Positions 1 through 7,107 of a stretch of DNA of 64,000 nucleotides are shown here, piece after piece. The notes beneath the pieces were generated by a model. It saw only the letters and a list, made by a program, of their open reading frames with translations. It was not told the origin of the DNA and ran no database searches. Position numbers and translations under genes: made by a program. Positions within the stretch are counted from its first letter, which is position 1; each line of letters opens with the position of its first letter. Source of the DNA: Craurococcus roseus (GTDB taxonomy: Bacteria > Pseudomonadota > Alphaproteobacteria > Acetobacterales > Acetobacteraceae); contig NZ_BAAAFZ010000046.1 of the NCBI RefSeq assembly GCF_039523795.1, positions 1-64,000 on the forward strand. Direction: 5' to 3'.

Positions 1-54
1 CGCGAGGGCGGCCGCACCGTCGGCGCCGGCGTCGTCGCCAAGATCACCAAGTAA
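1..54 (+). CDS. tuf: Elongation factor Tu, C-terminal end (partial)
   Basis: The first 17 codons and a TAA give a C-terminus reading REGGRTVGAGVVAKITK, the typical EF-Tu tail (domain III). EF-Tu delivers aminoacyl-tRNA to the ribosome as a GTP complex. The rest of the gene lies upstream of the window. The order tuf, tRNA-Trp, secE, nusG that follows is the classical bacterial arrangement, which supports the call despite the short fragment. Confidence 0.9.
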   Translation, partial: REGGRTVGAGVVAKITK

Positions 55-66
55 CAGCGTTCGGCT

Positions 67-95
67 CCCCGCGGGCAGCGATCCTGCCCGCGGGG
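67..95. terminator. GC-rich hairpin between convergent tuf and kynA
   Basis: A perfect 12-bp stem (67-78 with 84-95) encloses a 5-nt loop, 12 bases after the tuf stop and 8 bases before the convergent kynA stop. There is no T-run on the + strand, so it may act as a bidirectional or Rho-assisted terminator. The position between two convergent stops is the main support. Confidence 0.6.
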
Positions 96-102
96 GCGGC
101 CG

Positions 103-921
103 TCAGGCGATGGCCGTGCGCGCCTCGTAGAGTTCCGGGAAGAAGCGCTTTTCCACTGCGCCTTTCAGATAGGACACGCCGGCCGAGCCGCCGGTGCCGC
201 GGCGGTGGCCGATGATCCGCTCCACCGTCCGCATGTGGCGGAAGCGCCAGGTTCCGAAGCCGTCCTCCAGGTCGACGAGTTCTTCGGCCAGTTCGTACAG
301 CTCCATCTCCTTCTCGCCGGCGCCGTAGATGGCGGCCCAGGCGGCGACCACGGCCGGGTGCGACTCGTGCGGCTTCGACAGGTCGCGTTCCAGCACCTCG
401 GCGGGGATCGGGTGACCGCGGCGCGCCAGCAGCCGCAGCGCCTCGTCGTAGATGGAGGGCGCCTCCAGCGCCGCTCGCAGCGCCGCGTGCGCTTCCGGCC
501 GGTGGGCGTGCGGCTTCATTATGAACGGGTCCTTGGCGCCCATCCGGAATTCCAGCAGCCGGTACTGGAGGGACTGGAAGCCGGAGGAGGCGCCGAGCGA
601 CTCGCGGAAGGCCAGGTAGTCGTGCGGCGTCATCGTGGTCAGCACGTCCCAGGCCTCGATCATCTGGCGCTGGATGCGGCCGATCCGCGCGGTGGCCTTG
701 AAGGCCGGGCGCAACTCGTCGCGGCGGATGCAGTCCATCGCCAGGTCCATCTCGTGCAGCATCAGCTTGAGCCACAGCTCCTGCACCTGGTGGATGGTGA
801 TGAACAGCAGCTCGTCGTGCTGGCCGGTCAAGGGGTTTTGCGCGGAGAGGAGCCGGTCGAGCCCCAGGTAGTCGGCGTAGGACATGCGCCGGCTGAAATC
901 GGTGGTGATGCCCTCGCCCAT
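103..921 (-). CDS. kynA: Tryptophan 2,3-dioxygenase
   Basis: A 272-residue cytosolic heme dioxygenase that opens the indole ring of L-tryptophan to N-formylkynurenine, the first step of the kynurenine pathway. The sequence shows family signatures: YADYLGLDRLLSAQ near the N-terminus, DELLFITIHQVQELW (the region of the distal His) and FRHMRTVERIIGHRRGTGGSAG near the C-terminus. The length matches bacterial TDO. The ATG at 919-921 is chosen because family similarity begins there; the open frame upstream is antisense to the next gene. It is divergent from the kynureninase-like gene with only 27 bp between starts, so both promoters must overlap or lie inside the neighbouring coding sequence. Confidence 0.95.
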   Translation of the reverse strand: MGEGITTDFSRRMSYADYLGLDRLLSAQNPLTGQHDELLFITIHQVQELWLKLMLHEMDLAMDCIRRDELRPAFKATARIGRIQRQMIEAWDVLTTMTPHDYLAFRESLGASSGFQSLQYRLLEFRMGAKDPFIMKPHAHRPEAHAALRAALEAPSIYDEALRLLARRGHPIPAEVLERDLSKPHESHPAVVAAWAAIYGAGEKEMELYELAEELVDLEDGFGTWRFRHMRTVERIIGHRRGTGGSAGVSYLKGAVEKRFFPELYEARTAIA

Positions 922-948
922 CGCCCGGATCGCTCCATACTCGGGCCC

Positions 949-2082
949 ATGTTGGACCTCCGCGCAGATTTTTCCCACTTCCTCGGGGCCGAGCCGGACC
1001 GGCTGCACTTCGCCGCCCACAGCCACCACCCCTGGCCGGACGCCACGCGGGCGGCGCAGGCGGAGGCCTGGGACGCGGCGGCCCGCTTGCAGGACGGCAA
1101 GTGGGAGCTGGTGCTCGGCCCCTTGTGGGACGAGGCGCGGCGGCGCGTGGCGGGCGTGCTGGGCCTGCCCGACCCGGCGACGCTGTGCTTCGCGCCGAAC
1201 ACCCACGAGTTCGCGCTCCGCATCCTTTCCGCGCTGCCGGAGCGGCCGCGCATCCTGACCACCACCGGCGAATTCCACTCCTTCACCCGCCAGGTGGCGC
1301 GGTTGGAGGAGGAGGGGTTGGCGCGGGTGGTGCGCGTCCCTGCCGAGCTGGGCGCCGAGGTGCCGGCGCGGCTGGCGGAGGCGGCGCGGGCGGGGTTCGA
1401 CCTGGTCTGGGTGTCGCAGGTCTTCTTCAACTCGGGTTTCGCGGTCGGGGTGGATGACCTCGCGGCCGCGGCGGGCGACGGCGCCGCTCTGGTGATCGAC
1501 GGCTACCACGGCTTCATGGCGGTGCCGACGAGCCTGGCGACCGTGGCGGACCGGGCCTTCTACCTCGCGGGCGGGTACAAGTACGCCATGGCGGGCGAGG
1601 GCGCCTGCTTCCTGCACGCGCCGCCCGGGTGGCTGCCGCGCCCGCGGAACACCGGCTGGTTCGCGGCCTTCGGTGACCTTTCGGGGCCGCAATCCGGCGT
1701 GCCCTTCGCGCGGGACGGGATGCGCTTCATGGGCGCGACCTTCGACCCTTCCGGCCTGTTCCGGCTGGTGGCGGCGCTGCGTTGGCTGGAAGGGCGAGGC
1801 GTGTCCGTTCCGGACATCCACGCGCACGCGCACGCCTTGCAGGCGCACTTCGTTGCGGGGCTGGCGGGCACGGGGCTGGACCCGGCGCGCTTGGTCGTGC
1901 CGCTCGCGGAGCCGCGGCGCGGCAATTTCCTCTGCTTCGACCTGCCGGACGCCGAAGCCTGGTCGGCGAAGCTGGAGGCGCAGAGGGTGGTGACGGACCG
2001 GCGCGGGTCGCGGCTGCGCTTCGGCTTCGGCCCTTACCAGACGGCGGCGGAGGTGGGCGCGCTGCTCCGGCGGTTGCGGTGA
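949..2082 (+). CDS. kynU: Kynureninase-like PLP enzyme (aminotransferase class V fold)
   Basis: A 377-residue fold-type I PLP enzyme. The motif GGYKYAMAGEG carries the probable Schiff-base lysine K211 and resembles the GYKYLN-type motif of kynureninases; DGYHGF upstream supplies the expected Asp and His around the cofactor. Kynureninase cleaves kynurenine to anthranilate and alanine. Divergent pairing with kynA supports this role. The protein is somewhat shorter than typical kynureninases (about 400-420 residues) and its N-terminus is unlike the usual one, so another class V enzyme is possible. No formamidase gene (kynB) is beside it. Start ATG at 949. Confidence 0.75.
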   Translation: MLDLRADFSHFLGAEPDRLHFAAHSHHPWPDATRAAQAEAWDAAARLQDGKWELVLGPLWDEARRRVAGVLGLPDPATLCFAPNTHEFALRILSALPERPRILTTTGEFHSFTRQVARLEEEGLARVVRVPAELGAEVPARLAEAARAGFDLVWVSQVFFNSGFAVGVDDLAAAAGDGAALVIDGYHGFMAVPTSLATVADRAFYLAGGYKYAMAGEGACFLHAPPGWLPRPRNTGWFAAFGDLSGPQSGVPFARDGMRFMGATFDPSGLFRLVAALRWLEGRGVSVPDIHAHAHALQAHFVAGLAGTGLDPARLVVPLAEPRRGNFLCFDLPDAEAWSAKLEAQRVVTDRRGSRLRFGFGPYQTAAEVGALLRRLR

Positions 2083-2103
2083 GGCCGGCCGGTTGGCGGA
2101 GCC

Positions 2104-2133
2104 CTCGACTTCCCCCGCCCGCTGACCTATACG
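2104..2133 (+). promoter_or_regulatory. Candidate sigma-70 promoter for tRNA-Trp/secE/nusG
   Basis: CTCGAC at 2104-2109 and TATACG at 2128-2133, separated by 18 bp, sit in the 83-bp gap between the kynureninase stop and the tRNA. The -35 matches the alphaproteobacterial CTTGAC at five of six positions. The predicted start near 2140 lies about 25 bp ahead of the mature tRNA. Sequence-only inference. Confidence 0.45.
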
Positions 2134-2165
2134 CCGCTACCCACGCGCCCCGTGTCGGGCCGCGG

Positions 2166-2242
2166 AGGGGCGTAGCTCAATTGGCTAGAGCGCCGGTCTC
2201 CAAAACCGGAGGTTGGGGGTTCGAGACCCTCCGCCCCTGCCA
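2166..2242 (+). tRNA. trpT: tRNA-Trp (anticodon CCA)
   Basis: A complete cloverleaf: acceptor AGGGGCG (2166-2172) pairs with CGCCCCT (2232-2238), the anticodon stem CCGGT/ACCGG encloses loop CTCCAAA with anticodon CCA at 2200-2202, and the T-arm has GGTTCGAG. The 3' GCCA (2239-2242) is encoded. Placement directly ahead of secE-nusG is the conserved bacterial position of tRNA-Trp. Confidence 0.97.
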
Positions 2243-2349
2243 ATCCACCGCCGCCCGGCGGCTCAGCAGGGCGGCAGAGGTTCCATCGGGGCGGCATCCC
2301 GGGAGGGTGCTGCCCATTCGTCGTGTTCGGGAAGTCGAGGTTAGCTGAG

Positions 2350-2544
2350 GTGGCCAAGCTGGATCCGGCGCAGTTCGTCCGGGACGTTCGGACCGAGGTG
2401 TCGAGGGTCACGTGGCCGTCGCGCCGCGAGACGCTGATCACCACGGGGCTGGTGCTGGCGATGTCGGCGCTGGCGGCGGTGTTCTTCCTGATCACCGACC
2501 AGGTGATCGCGTTCGCCATGCGCCGCTTCCTCGGCTTGGGTTGA
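2350..2544 (+). CDS. secE: Preprotein translocase subunit SecE
   Basis: A 64-residue single-span SecE of the short type, the clamp subunit of the SecYEG channel. The N-terminal FVRDVRTEVSRVTWPSRRET is the conserved amphipathic SecE signature, and one membrane helix follows (about residues 28-50). The GTG at 2350 is preferred over the in-frame GTG at 2323 because CGAGG (2336-2340) lies 9 bp ahead of it and because the product then begins VAKLDPAQF, like other SecE proteins. nusG follows after 16 bp, as in most bacteria. Confidence 0.93.
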   Translation: MAKLDPAQFVRDVRTEVSRVTWPSRRETLITTGLVLAMSALAAVFFLITDQVIAFAMRRFLGLG

Positions 2545-2560
2545 GGGAGGAACGCGGCTG

Positions 2561-3097
2561 ATGGCCGAGAAGCGCTGGTACGTCGTCCACGTCTACTCCG
2601 GGTTCGAGAAGAAGATCGCGCAGCAGATCCGCGAGCAGGCGGAGCAAAAGGGCCTCGCCGACGCGTTCGACGAGATCCTGGTGCCCTCCGAGGAGGTCAC
2701 GGAGGTGCGGCGCGGGCAGAAGATCAACTCGGAGCGCAAGTTCTTCCCCGGCTACGTGCTGGTGAAGATGGCGATGAGCGACGAGGCGTGGCACCTCGTC
2801 AAAGACACGCCCAAGGTCACGGGCTTCCTCGGCGCGCGCAACAAGCCCGCGCCGATCACCGAGGCCGAGGCGCAGCGTATCGTCAACCAGGTGCAGGAAG
2901 GCGTGGACAAGCCGCGCCGTCCTTCGATCACCTTCGAGGTGGGCGAGCAGGTGCGCGTGGCGGACGGGCCGTTCACCTCGTTCAACGGCACCGTCGAGGA
3001 GGTGGACGAGGAGCGCGGCCGGGTGAAGGTCTCGGTCAGCATCTTCGGCCGCTCCACGCCGGTGGAGTTGGAGTACGGGCAGGTCGAGAAGGCCTGA
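2561..3097 (+). CDS. nusG: Transcription termination/antitermination factor NusG
   Basis: A 178-residue NusG. The N-terminal NGN domain opens with KRWYVVHVYSGFEKKIAQ and contains the FFPGYVLVKM signature; the C-terminal KOW domain is visible as FEVGEQVRVADGPFTSFNG. NusG binds RNA polymerase, couples it to Rho and to the ribosome, and raises processivity. Start ATG with GGGAGGAA upstream (about 2545-2552). Unusually, rplK does not follow; a transferase gene begins 16 bp downstream. Confidence 0.97.
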   Translation: MAEKRWYVVHVYSGFEKKIAQQIREQAEQKGLADAFDEILVPSEEVTEVRRGQKINSERKFFPGYVLVKMAMSDEAWHLVKDTPKVTGFLGARNKPAPITEAEAQRIVNQVQEGVDKPRRPSITFEVGEQVRVADGPFTSFNGTVEEVDEERGRVKVSVSIFGRSTPVELEYGQVEKA

Positions 3098-3113
3098 CGC
3101 GGCGCGGGCGGCG

Positions 3114-3746
3114 GTGGACGGAGCCCCCGAGCCGCCGCGCGTGCCCGAGGCCGGGCTGGTCCATCCCACGGCCAAGCTGCGCGAGAGCCGCATCGGGCGC
3201 TGGTGCGAGTTGTCCGAGGGTTCGGGCCTCGCCTACAGCACGCTTGGCGATTGGTCCTACCTGATGGAGGGCGCGCAGGCGGCGCACGCGGCGATCGGCA
3301 AGTTCTGCGCAATCGCCGCCGGGGCGCGGATCAACGCGCCCAACCACCCGATGGAGCGCGCGAGCCTACACCGCTTCACCTACGTGCCGGAGTACTACTT
3401 CGCCGGCGAAGAGCGCGACCGCGGCTTCTTCGCGGCGCGGGCGACGGCGCGCGTCGCGGTCGGCAACGACGTGTGGATCGGGCACGGCGTGACGGTGCTG
3501 CCCGGCGTTTCGGTCGGCGACGGGGCGGTGCTCGCGGCCGGGGCGGTGGTGACGCGCGACGTGGCGCCCTACGCGGTGGTGGCCGGCGTGCCGGCGCGCT
3601 TCCTGCGCTGGCGCTTCCCGCCGGAGGTGGCGGGGCGGCTGGCGGCTTTGGCGTGGTGGGACTGGCCGGAGGAGCGGCTGCGCTCGGCGTTGGGCGACTT
3701 CCGCGATCTGCCGGTGGAGGCGTTCCTGGCTCGGCACGGGGGTTAG
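3114..3746 (+). CDS. Left-handed beta-helix (hexapeptide) acyltransferase
   Basis: A 210-residue transferase of the hexapeptide-repeat family. Imperfect hexads are visible at about residues 22-70 and 110-155, for example VAVGNDVWIGHGVTVLPGV, and GVPARFLRWRFP is the usual end of the xenobiotic-acetyltransferase/CatB-like group. NHPMERAS resembles the loop with the catalytic His of that group. The insert HRFTYVPEYYFAG resembles the subgroup annotated as phosphonate-metabolism acetyltransferase. The acceptor cannot be read from sequence. GTG start with only a weak ribosome site; 16 bp after nusG, so it is probably co-transcribed with it. Confidence 0.8.
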   Translation: MDGAPEPPRVPEAGLVHPTAKLRESRIGRWCELSEGSGLAYSTLGDWSYLMEGAQAAHAAIGKFCAIAAGARINAPNHPMERASLHRFTYVPEYYFAGEERDRGFFAARATARVAVGNDVWIGHGVTVLPGVSVGDGAVLAAGAVVTRDVAPYAVVAGVPARFLRWRFPPEVAGRLAALAWWDWPEERLRSALGDFRDLPVEAFLARHGG

Positions 3747-4156
3747 GGCCGGGAGGCCACGGCGGGGGCGGGCTTTGATCCTCCCGCCTCACCAAATTTG
3801 CGATCTTGTTTTCTTGCCGACGTCGCGCGGGCTTATCGGACGAGTCGGTCGCTTCCAGGGCTTCCGCTCCGCGGGCACCGGGCGCACCACGTCTATTGAC
3901 GAGCGACTTGTGCTTTTTGTTCCTGGGCGGCAAGTGTTTTCGCGCCCCATCCAAGCGCGGCCGCGCCGCTCCTGTCGCTGCGCGGGACAGCCGGCAAAGG
4001 GCGTGTGCGAGCGCCGCGGCTTACCGAAATGTCACAAGCGCGTCATATGCGCTTTGCAAGCATGTCTCTCGCCCGTAGCAACAAACCCTGGCGGTCTCGC
4101 GCGCTTTTCTCCCGCGGTGACGGTCGCGCGCACGGTGCGCGTTGGGGGTGGCCGCG
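3747..4156. other. Intergenic region, about 410 bp, no gene seen
   Basis: No convincing coding sequence is present. It is locally less GC-rich than its surroundings (about 3790-3830 and 4020-4090), compatible with promoter DNA for the receiver-domain gene. TTACCG at 4021-4026 and CATATG at 4044-4049 have 17-bp spacing but match consensus poorly. A 5-bp inverted repeat, AGCGC-N7-GCGCT, spans about 4037-4053. Confidence 0.4.
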
Positions 4157-4525
4157 ATGGACGTGTTGCTGGTCGAGGACGAACCGCTGATCCGCGAGAC
4201 GCTGGTGGAGGACTTGACGGGCGCGGGATTGGACGTGACCGAGGCGCCCGACGCCGAGACCGCGTTGGGCGCCGCCGGAGAAGCGCCCCAGCCGCCCTAT
4301 GTCCTCGTGACCGATGTCAACCTGGGCGGCGGGATGGACGGGTTCGCGTTGGTCGAGGAGGTGCGGCGGCGCTGGCCCGGTGTGGGCGTCGTCGTCATCA
4401 CGGGCAAGCCGTCCAACCTGGGCGGACGCCGCCACGACCCGCGCGAGATCTGCCTGCTCAAACCCTTCGGGACGCCGCGGCTGGCTGCGGCCGTGCATGA
4501 GTTGATGGGCTGGTCCCGCCGCTGA
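4157..4525 (+). CDS. Stand-alone response-regulator receiver domain (CheY-like)
   Basis: A 122-residue single receiver domain with no output domain. The acidic pocket is in VEDE near the N-terminus, the phospho-acceptor is D53 (VTDVNLG), the conserved Thr is T82 (VITG) and the conserved Lys is K102 (LLKPF). Such proteins act through protein contacts or phosphorelay rather than DNA binding. The start ATG at 4157 is preferred over TTG 4142 because the family sequence begins MDVLLVEDE and GGGGGTGG (4145-4152) sits just upstream. No histidine kinase is nearby. Confidence 0.9.
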   Translation: MDVLLVEDEPLIRETLVEDLTGAGLDVTEAPDAETALGAAGEAPQPPYVLVTDVNLGGGMDGFALVEEVRRRWPGVGVVVITGKPSNLGGRRHDPREICLLKPFGTPRLAAAVHELMGWSRR

Positions 4526-4559
4526 AGCAGTTTGGCCGGGACTTGTAGGGGAAGGCCCC

Positions 4560-5111
4560 TCAGCTCGCGGCGAGGTCCGGCAAGGCCGCCTTCAACTCCT
4601 CCAACCTAGCCAGCGTCCACCCGGCCAACGCATCGGCCATCGCCTCCGCCTCGGCGGGGAGTTCGCGCAACGGGAGCGCCGCCGCGAGGAAGGCCGCTTC
4701 GCCTTCCAGCGCGGACCAGCCGGGGAGGAGGCCGCGCCGCGCGTGCGGCAGCGCGCGGGGCCTGCGCCTCGGTTCGCCCGCGGCCCCGGCTGCGACGACG
4801 GCGTGCGGGCCGCGCGGCAGCGGCGGCTCGGCGCCATCCCAGCCGGCGCCGCCGTCCGGGAAGCGGAGGCCCCAGGCCACGAACCATTCGGCCTCCGCCG
4901 GCGCGTAGGGCGGCCGCAGGAAGGCGTGGCCCCACACCGCGCCGTGCTCCGGGTCCGTAGCGTAGGTGGTGCGGCCCGTCGCCCGCATGGCGCGCAGCAG
5001 CGGCGCGACCGCTTCTTCGACGCGGCCGAAGGTGCCGGCGAGGCGCGCTTCGGCGGCCAGGAAGCGCTCTGCCGCGAGGAGGTCGTGGATGTCCGCGGTC
5101 GTGCGCCGCAT
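4560..5111 (-). CDS. Hypothetical protein, 183 aa
   Basis: I do not recognise a family. The protein is rich in Ala, Leu, Glu and Arg, mostly helical in appearance, with no signal peptide or membrane span. Its N-terminal half contains AEAEWFVAWGLRFPDG and the C-terminal half ends with an amphipathic stretch. The start at 5109-5111 is supported by GGAGG about 9 bases ahead on the minus strand; open frame further upstream lacks coding character. It converges on the receiver-domain gene with a 34-bp gap. Confidence 0.6.
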   Translation of the reverse strand: MRRTTADIHDLLAAERFLAAEARLAGTFGRVEEAVAPLLRAMRATGRTTYATDPEHGAVWGHAFLRPPYAPAEAEWFVAWGLRFPDGGAGWDGAEPPLPRGPHAVVAAGAAGEPRRRPRALPHARRGLLPGWSALEGEAAFLAAALPLRELPAEAEAMADALAGWTLARLEELKAALPDLAAS

Positions 5112-5462
5112 GGTGGGTGGCCTCCGGGTGACGTGGTCCGTCGCGCGCGGCGCGGGCGGGCGGCGCGGCTGGCTGGAAGGGATCGGGTTCTCGACCGCTC
5201 CTTTAGCAAGCGGGGGCGTGCCGGCCAAAGGCGGCCGGGGCGCAGACGGGGAGTCGGGCCGCCGCCGATCGCCCACGCCGGTGCGCTGCGTTCGGCACGG
5301 CGGGCCGCGTTGGCCATCCCTCGCGCGGTCTCGCCCACACCGGCGCCCTCCGCGCCGCTCCGGGGTGTGGAGGCGGCGGTGGCGGCCTCCGCGGCGCCGG
5401 TTATCGTGCCGTTCCGGGCCGCCGCGCCGGCCTCAACCGCGGCTTGATGGAGCAGCGACACC
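5112..5462. other. Intergenic region, 351 bp, divergent control region
   Basis: Separates the leftward hypothetical gene from the rightward 22-kb catabolic block, so it should hold the promoter of that block. It is very GC-rich with several short inverted repeats, for example CCACACC/GGTGTGG around 5335-5380. I could not identify a convincing -35/-10 pair. Open frames crossing it are low-complexity shadows. Confidence 0.4.
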
Positions 5463-6971
5463 ATGGCCCAGCCCGAACCCGGCTCCACCCTGATCCGCGG
5501 CGCGCTCCTGGCCGACCCCGCGAAGCGCCGGGCGGAACCGGCGGACGTGCTGGTGGAGGACGGCGTCGTCCGCGGGGTGGGTCGCGGACTTTCCGCGCCG
5601 GAGGGCGCGCGCGTGGTGGAGGCGGCGGGCCACCTGATCCACCCCGGGCTCATCAACGCCCACATGCACGGCCAGGGCGGCCTGTCGCGCGGGCAGGGCG
5701 ACAAATGGACGCTGGAGCTGCTGCTGGCTGCCTCGCCCTGGATCGGCGGCGGGCGGTCCTTGCAGGACAAGAAGCTCACCACGCTGATCTGCGCGGCGGA
5801 GATGGCCCTGAAAGGCTGCACCGCCGCTTACGACCTTTACGCGGAGTTCCCGCTGCCGACGCGCGACGGCTTGGACGCGGTCGCCGAGGCCTATGCGGAA
5901 ATCGGGATGCGCGCGGTGGTCGCGCCCATGGTCGCCGACCGGACGGTGTACGAGGCCATCCCCGGCCTGCGCGACGCCTTGCCGGACGACCTGCAAGCGG
6001 CGGTGGAGCGCACGCGCCTGCGGCCCGGGGAGGAGACGCTGGCCGCCATCGCCGAGGCGCTGCGGCATTGGCGTTGGGACTCGCACGACATCCGTGCGGC
6101 GGTCGCGCCCACCATCCCGCACCACTGCGCCGACGCCTTCCTGTGCGGCTGCGCCCGCCTCGCGCGCGAGCACGGCGTGGCGCTGCACAGCCATGTCGGC
6201 GAGAGCAAGGTGCAGGCGGTGGCCGGCCTCAAGCTCTACGGCAAGACGCTGCTGGCGCACATGGACGGCCTCGGGCTGGTGGGGCCGGACTTCACCGCGG
6301 CCCACGCCATCTGGATGGACGACGACGACCTGCGGCGGATGGCGGATCGCGGGGCGTCCATCGCCCACAACCCGGGCAGCAACATGAAGCTCGGCAACGG
6401 GATGTTCCCGTTGCGGCGGGCGCTCGACCTCGGCGTGAACGTCGGCCTGGGCACGGACGGCGCCAGCTCCTCCGACAACCAGAACATGTACGAGGCGATG
6501 CGCTACGCCTCCCTGGTCTCCAAGGTGCAGACGCCCGACCCGCGCGACTGGGCCGGCGTGGAGGAGGTGTACCGCGCCGCCACGGTGGGCTCCGCCAAGG
6601 CGCTCGGCTTCCGCGACATCGGGGCGATCGCGCCGGGGATGAAGGCGGACATCGTGTTCCTGGACCTCTCGGCCATCAATTGGGTGCCGCACAACTGGTC
6701 GGTGAACCAGCTCGTCCACGTGGAGGACGGTACCTCGGTGCGGCACGTGATGGTGGGCGGGCGCTTCATCGTGCGGGACAGGCAGCTGTTGACGCTCGAC
6801 GTGGCGAAGCTGGCGGTCGAGGCGGAGGCGGCGCGGGACCGGCTGGAGGCGCTGAACGCGGAGTGGAAGGGGCTGTACGAGCGCCTGGAGCCGGTGGTCG
6901 CATCCTTCTGCCCGGCCTTGGCCGCGCGGCCCTATCACGTCCGGCGATACCTCTGCGACGCGCCGGGGTGA
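5463..6971 (+). CDS. Amidohydrolase-superfamily hydrolase/deaminase (TRZ/ATZ-like)
   Basis: A 502-residue cytosolic metal-dependent hydrolase of the TRZ/ATZ - MTA/SAH deaminase type. Visible metal and catalytic residues are H67 and H69 (NAHMHG), H242/H244 (LHSHVGES), H281 (AHAIWMD) and D332 (LGTDGASSSDN). The N- and C-terminal composite beta domain is present (LIRGALLADP; GMKADIVFLDL). The family cleaves ring C-N bonds or exocyclic amino groups of pyrimidines, triazines and similar heterocycles. It is first in a long same-strand block of importers, amidase and heterocycle enzymes, so an intermediate of that pathway is the likely substrate. Start ATG 5463 with GGAG about 12 bases upstream. Confidence 0.85.
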   Translation: MAQPEPGSTLIRGALLADPAKRRAEPADVLVEDGVVRGVGRGLSAPEGARVVEAAGHLIHPGLINAHMHGQGGLSRGQGDKWTLELLLAASPWIGGGRSLQDKKLTTLICAAEMALKGCTAAYDLYAEFPLPTRDGLDAVAEAYAEIGMRAVVAPMVADRTVYEAIPGLRDALPDDLQAAVERTRLRPGEETLAAIAEALRHWRWDSHDIRAAVAPTIPHHCADAFLCGCARLAREHGVALHSHVGESKVQAVAGLKLYGKTLLAHMDGLGLVGPDFTAAHAIWMDDDDLRRMADRGASIAHNPGSNMKLGNGMFPLRRALDLGVNVGLGTDGASSSDNQNMYEAMRYASLVSKVQTPDPRDWAGVEEVYRAATVGSAKALGFRDIGAIAPGMKADIVFLDLSAINWVPHNWSVNQLVHVEDGTSVRHVMVGGRFIVRDRQLLTLDVAKLAVEAEAARDRLEALNAEWKGLYERLEPVVASFCPALAARPYHVRRYLCDAPG

Positions 6972-7013
6972 GAAGCCCTTGCGGGCGCCGTGCCGCGGCG
7001 CGAGGCTGGCATG

Positions 7014-7027
7014 CGGTTTGCAAACCG
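7014..7027. promoter_or_regulatory. Perfect 14-bp palindrome upstream of the first binding-protein gene
   Basis: CGGTTTGCAAACCG is an uninterrupted palindrome with an AT-containing centre inside GC-rich spacer, 81 bp ahead of the binding-protein ATG and 42 bp after the amidohydrolase stop. Its form is that of a dimeric-repressor operator. The regulator is not identified and function is inference. Confidence 0.45.
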
Positions 7028-7051
7028 GGAGCATCGCTAGGGCAACGACAC

Positions 7052-7087
7052 GGCGCCGATCCGCTCCCAGGGCGGATCGGGGGCGCC
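7052..7087 (+). other. Stable mRNA hairpin ahead of the first binding-protein gene
   Basis: An outer stem GGCGCC (7052-7057 with 7082-7087) and inner stem GATCCGC/GCGGATC (7058-7064 with 7072-7078) enclose a 7-nt loop, with a 3-nt bulge at 7079-7081. It ends 9 bases before the ribosome site GGGAGA (7097-7102). Such structures often stabilise the 5' end of a binding-protein transcript or partly terminate upstream transcription. Confidence 0.5.
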
Positions 7088-7107
7088 GGCAACGGCGGGA
7101 GACCGAG

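Noticed and set aside
922..1848. Upstream extension of the kynA frame to 1848
   Set aside because: The extra residues are low complexity and antisense to the kynureninase-like gene; TDO similarity begins at the ATG at 919-921.
2323..2349. Alternative GTG start of secE at 2323
   Set aside because: It would add nine residues not typical for SecE and has poorer ribosome-site spacing than GTG 2350.
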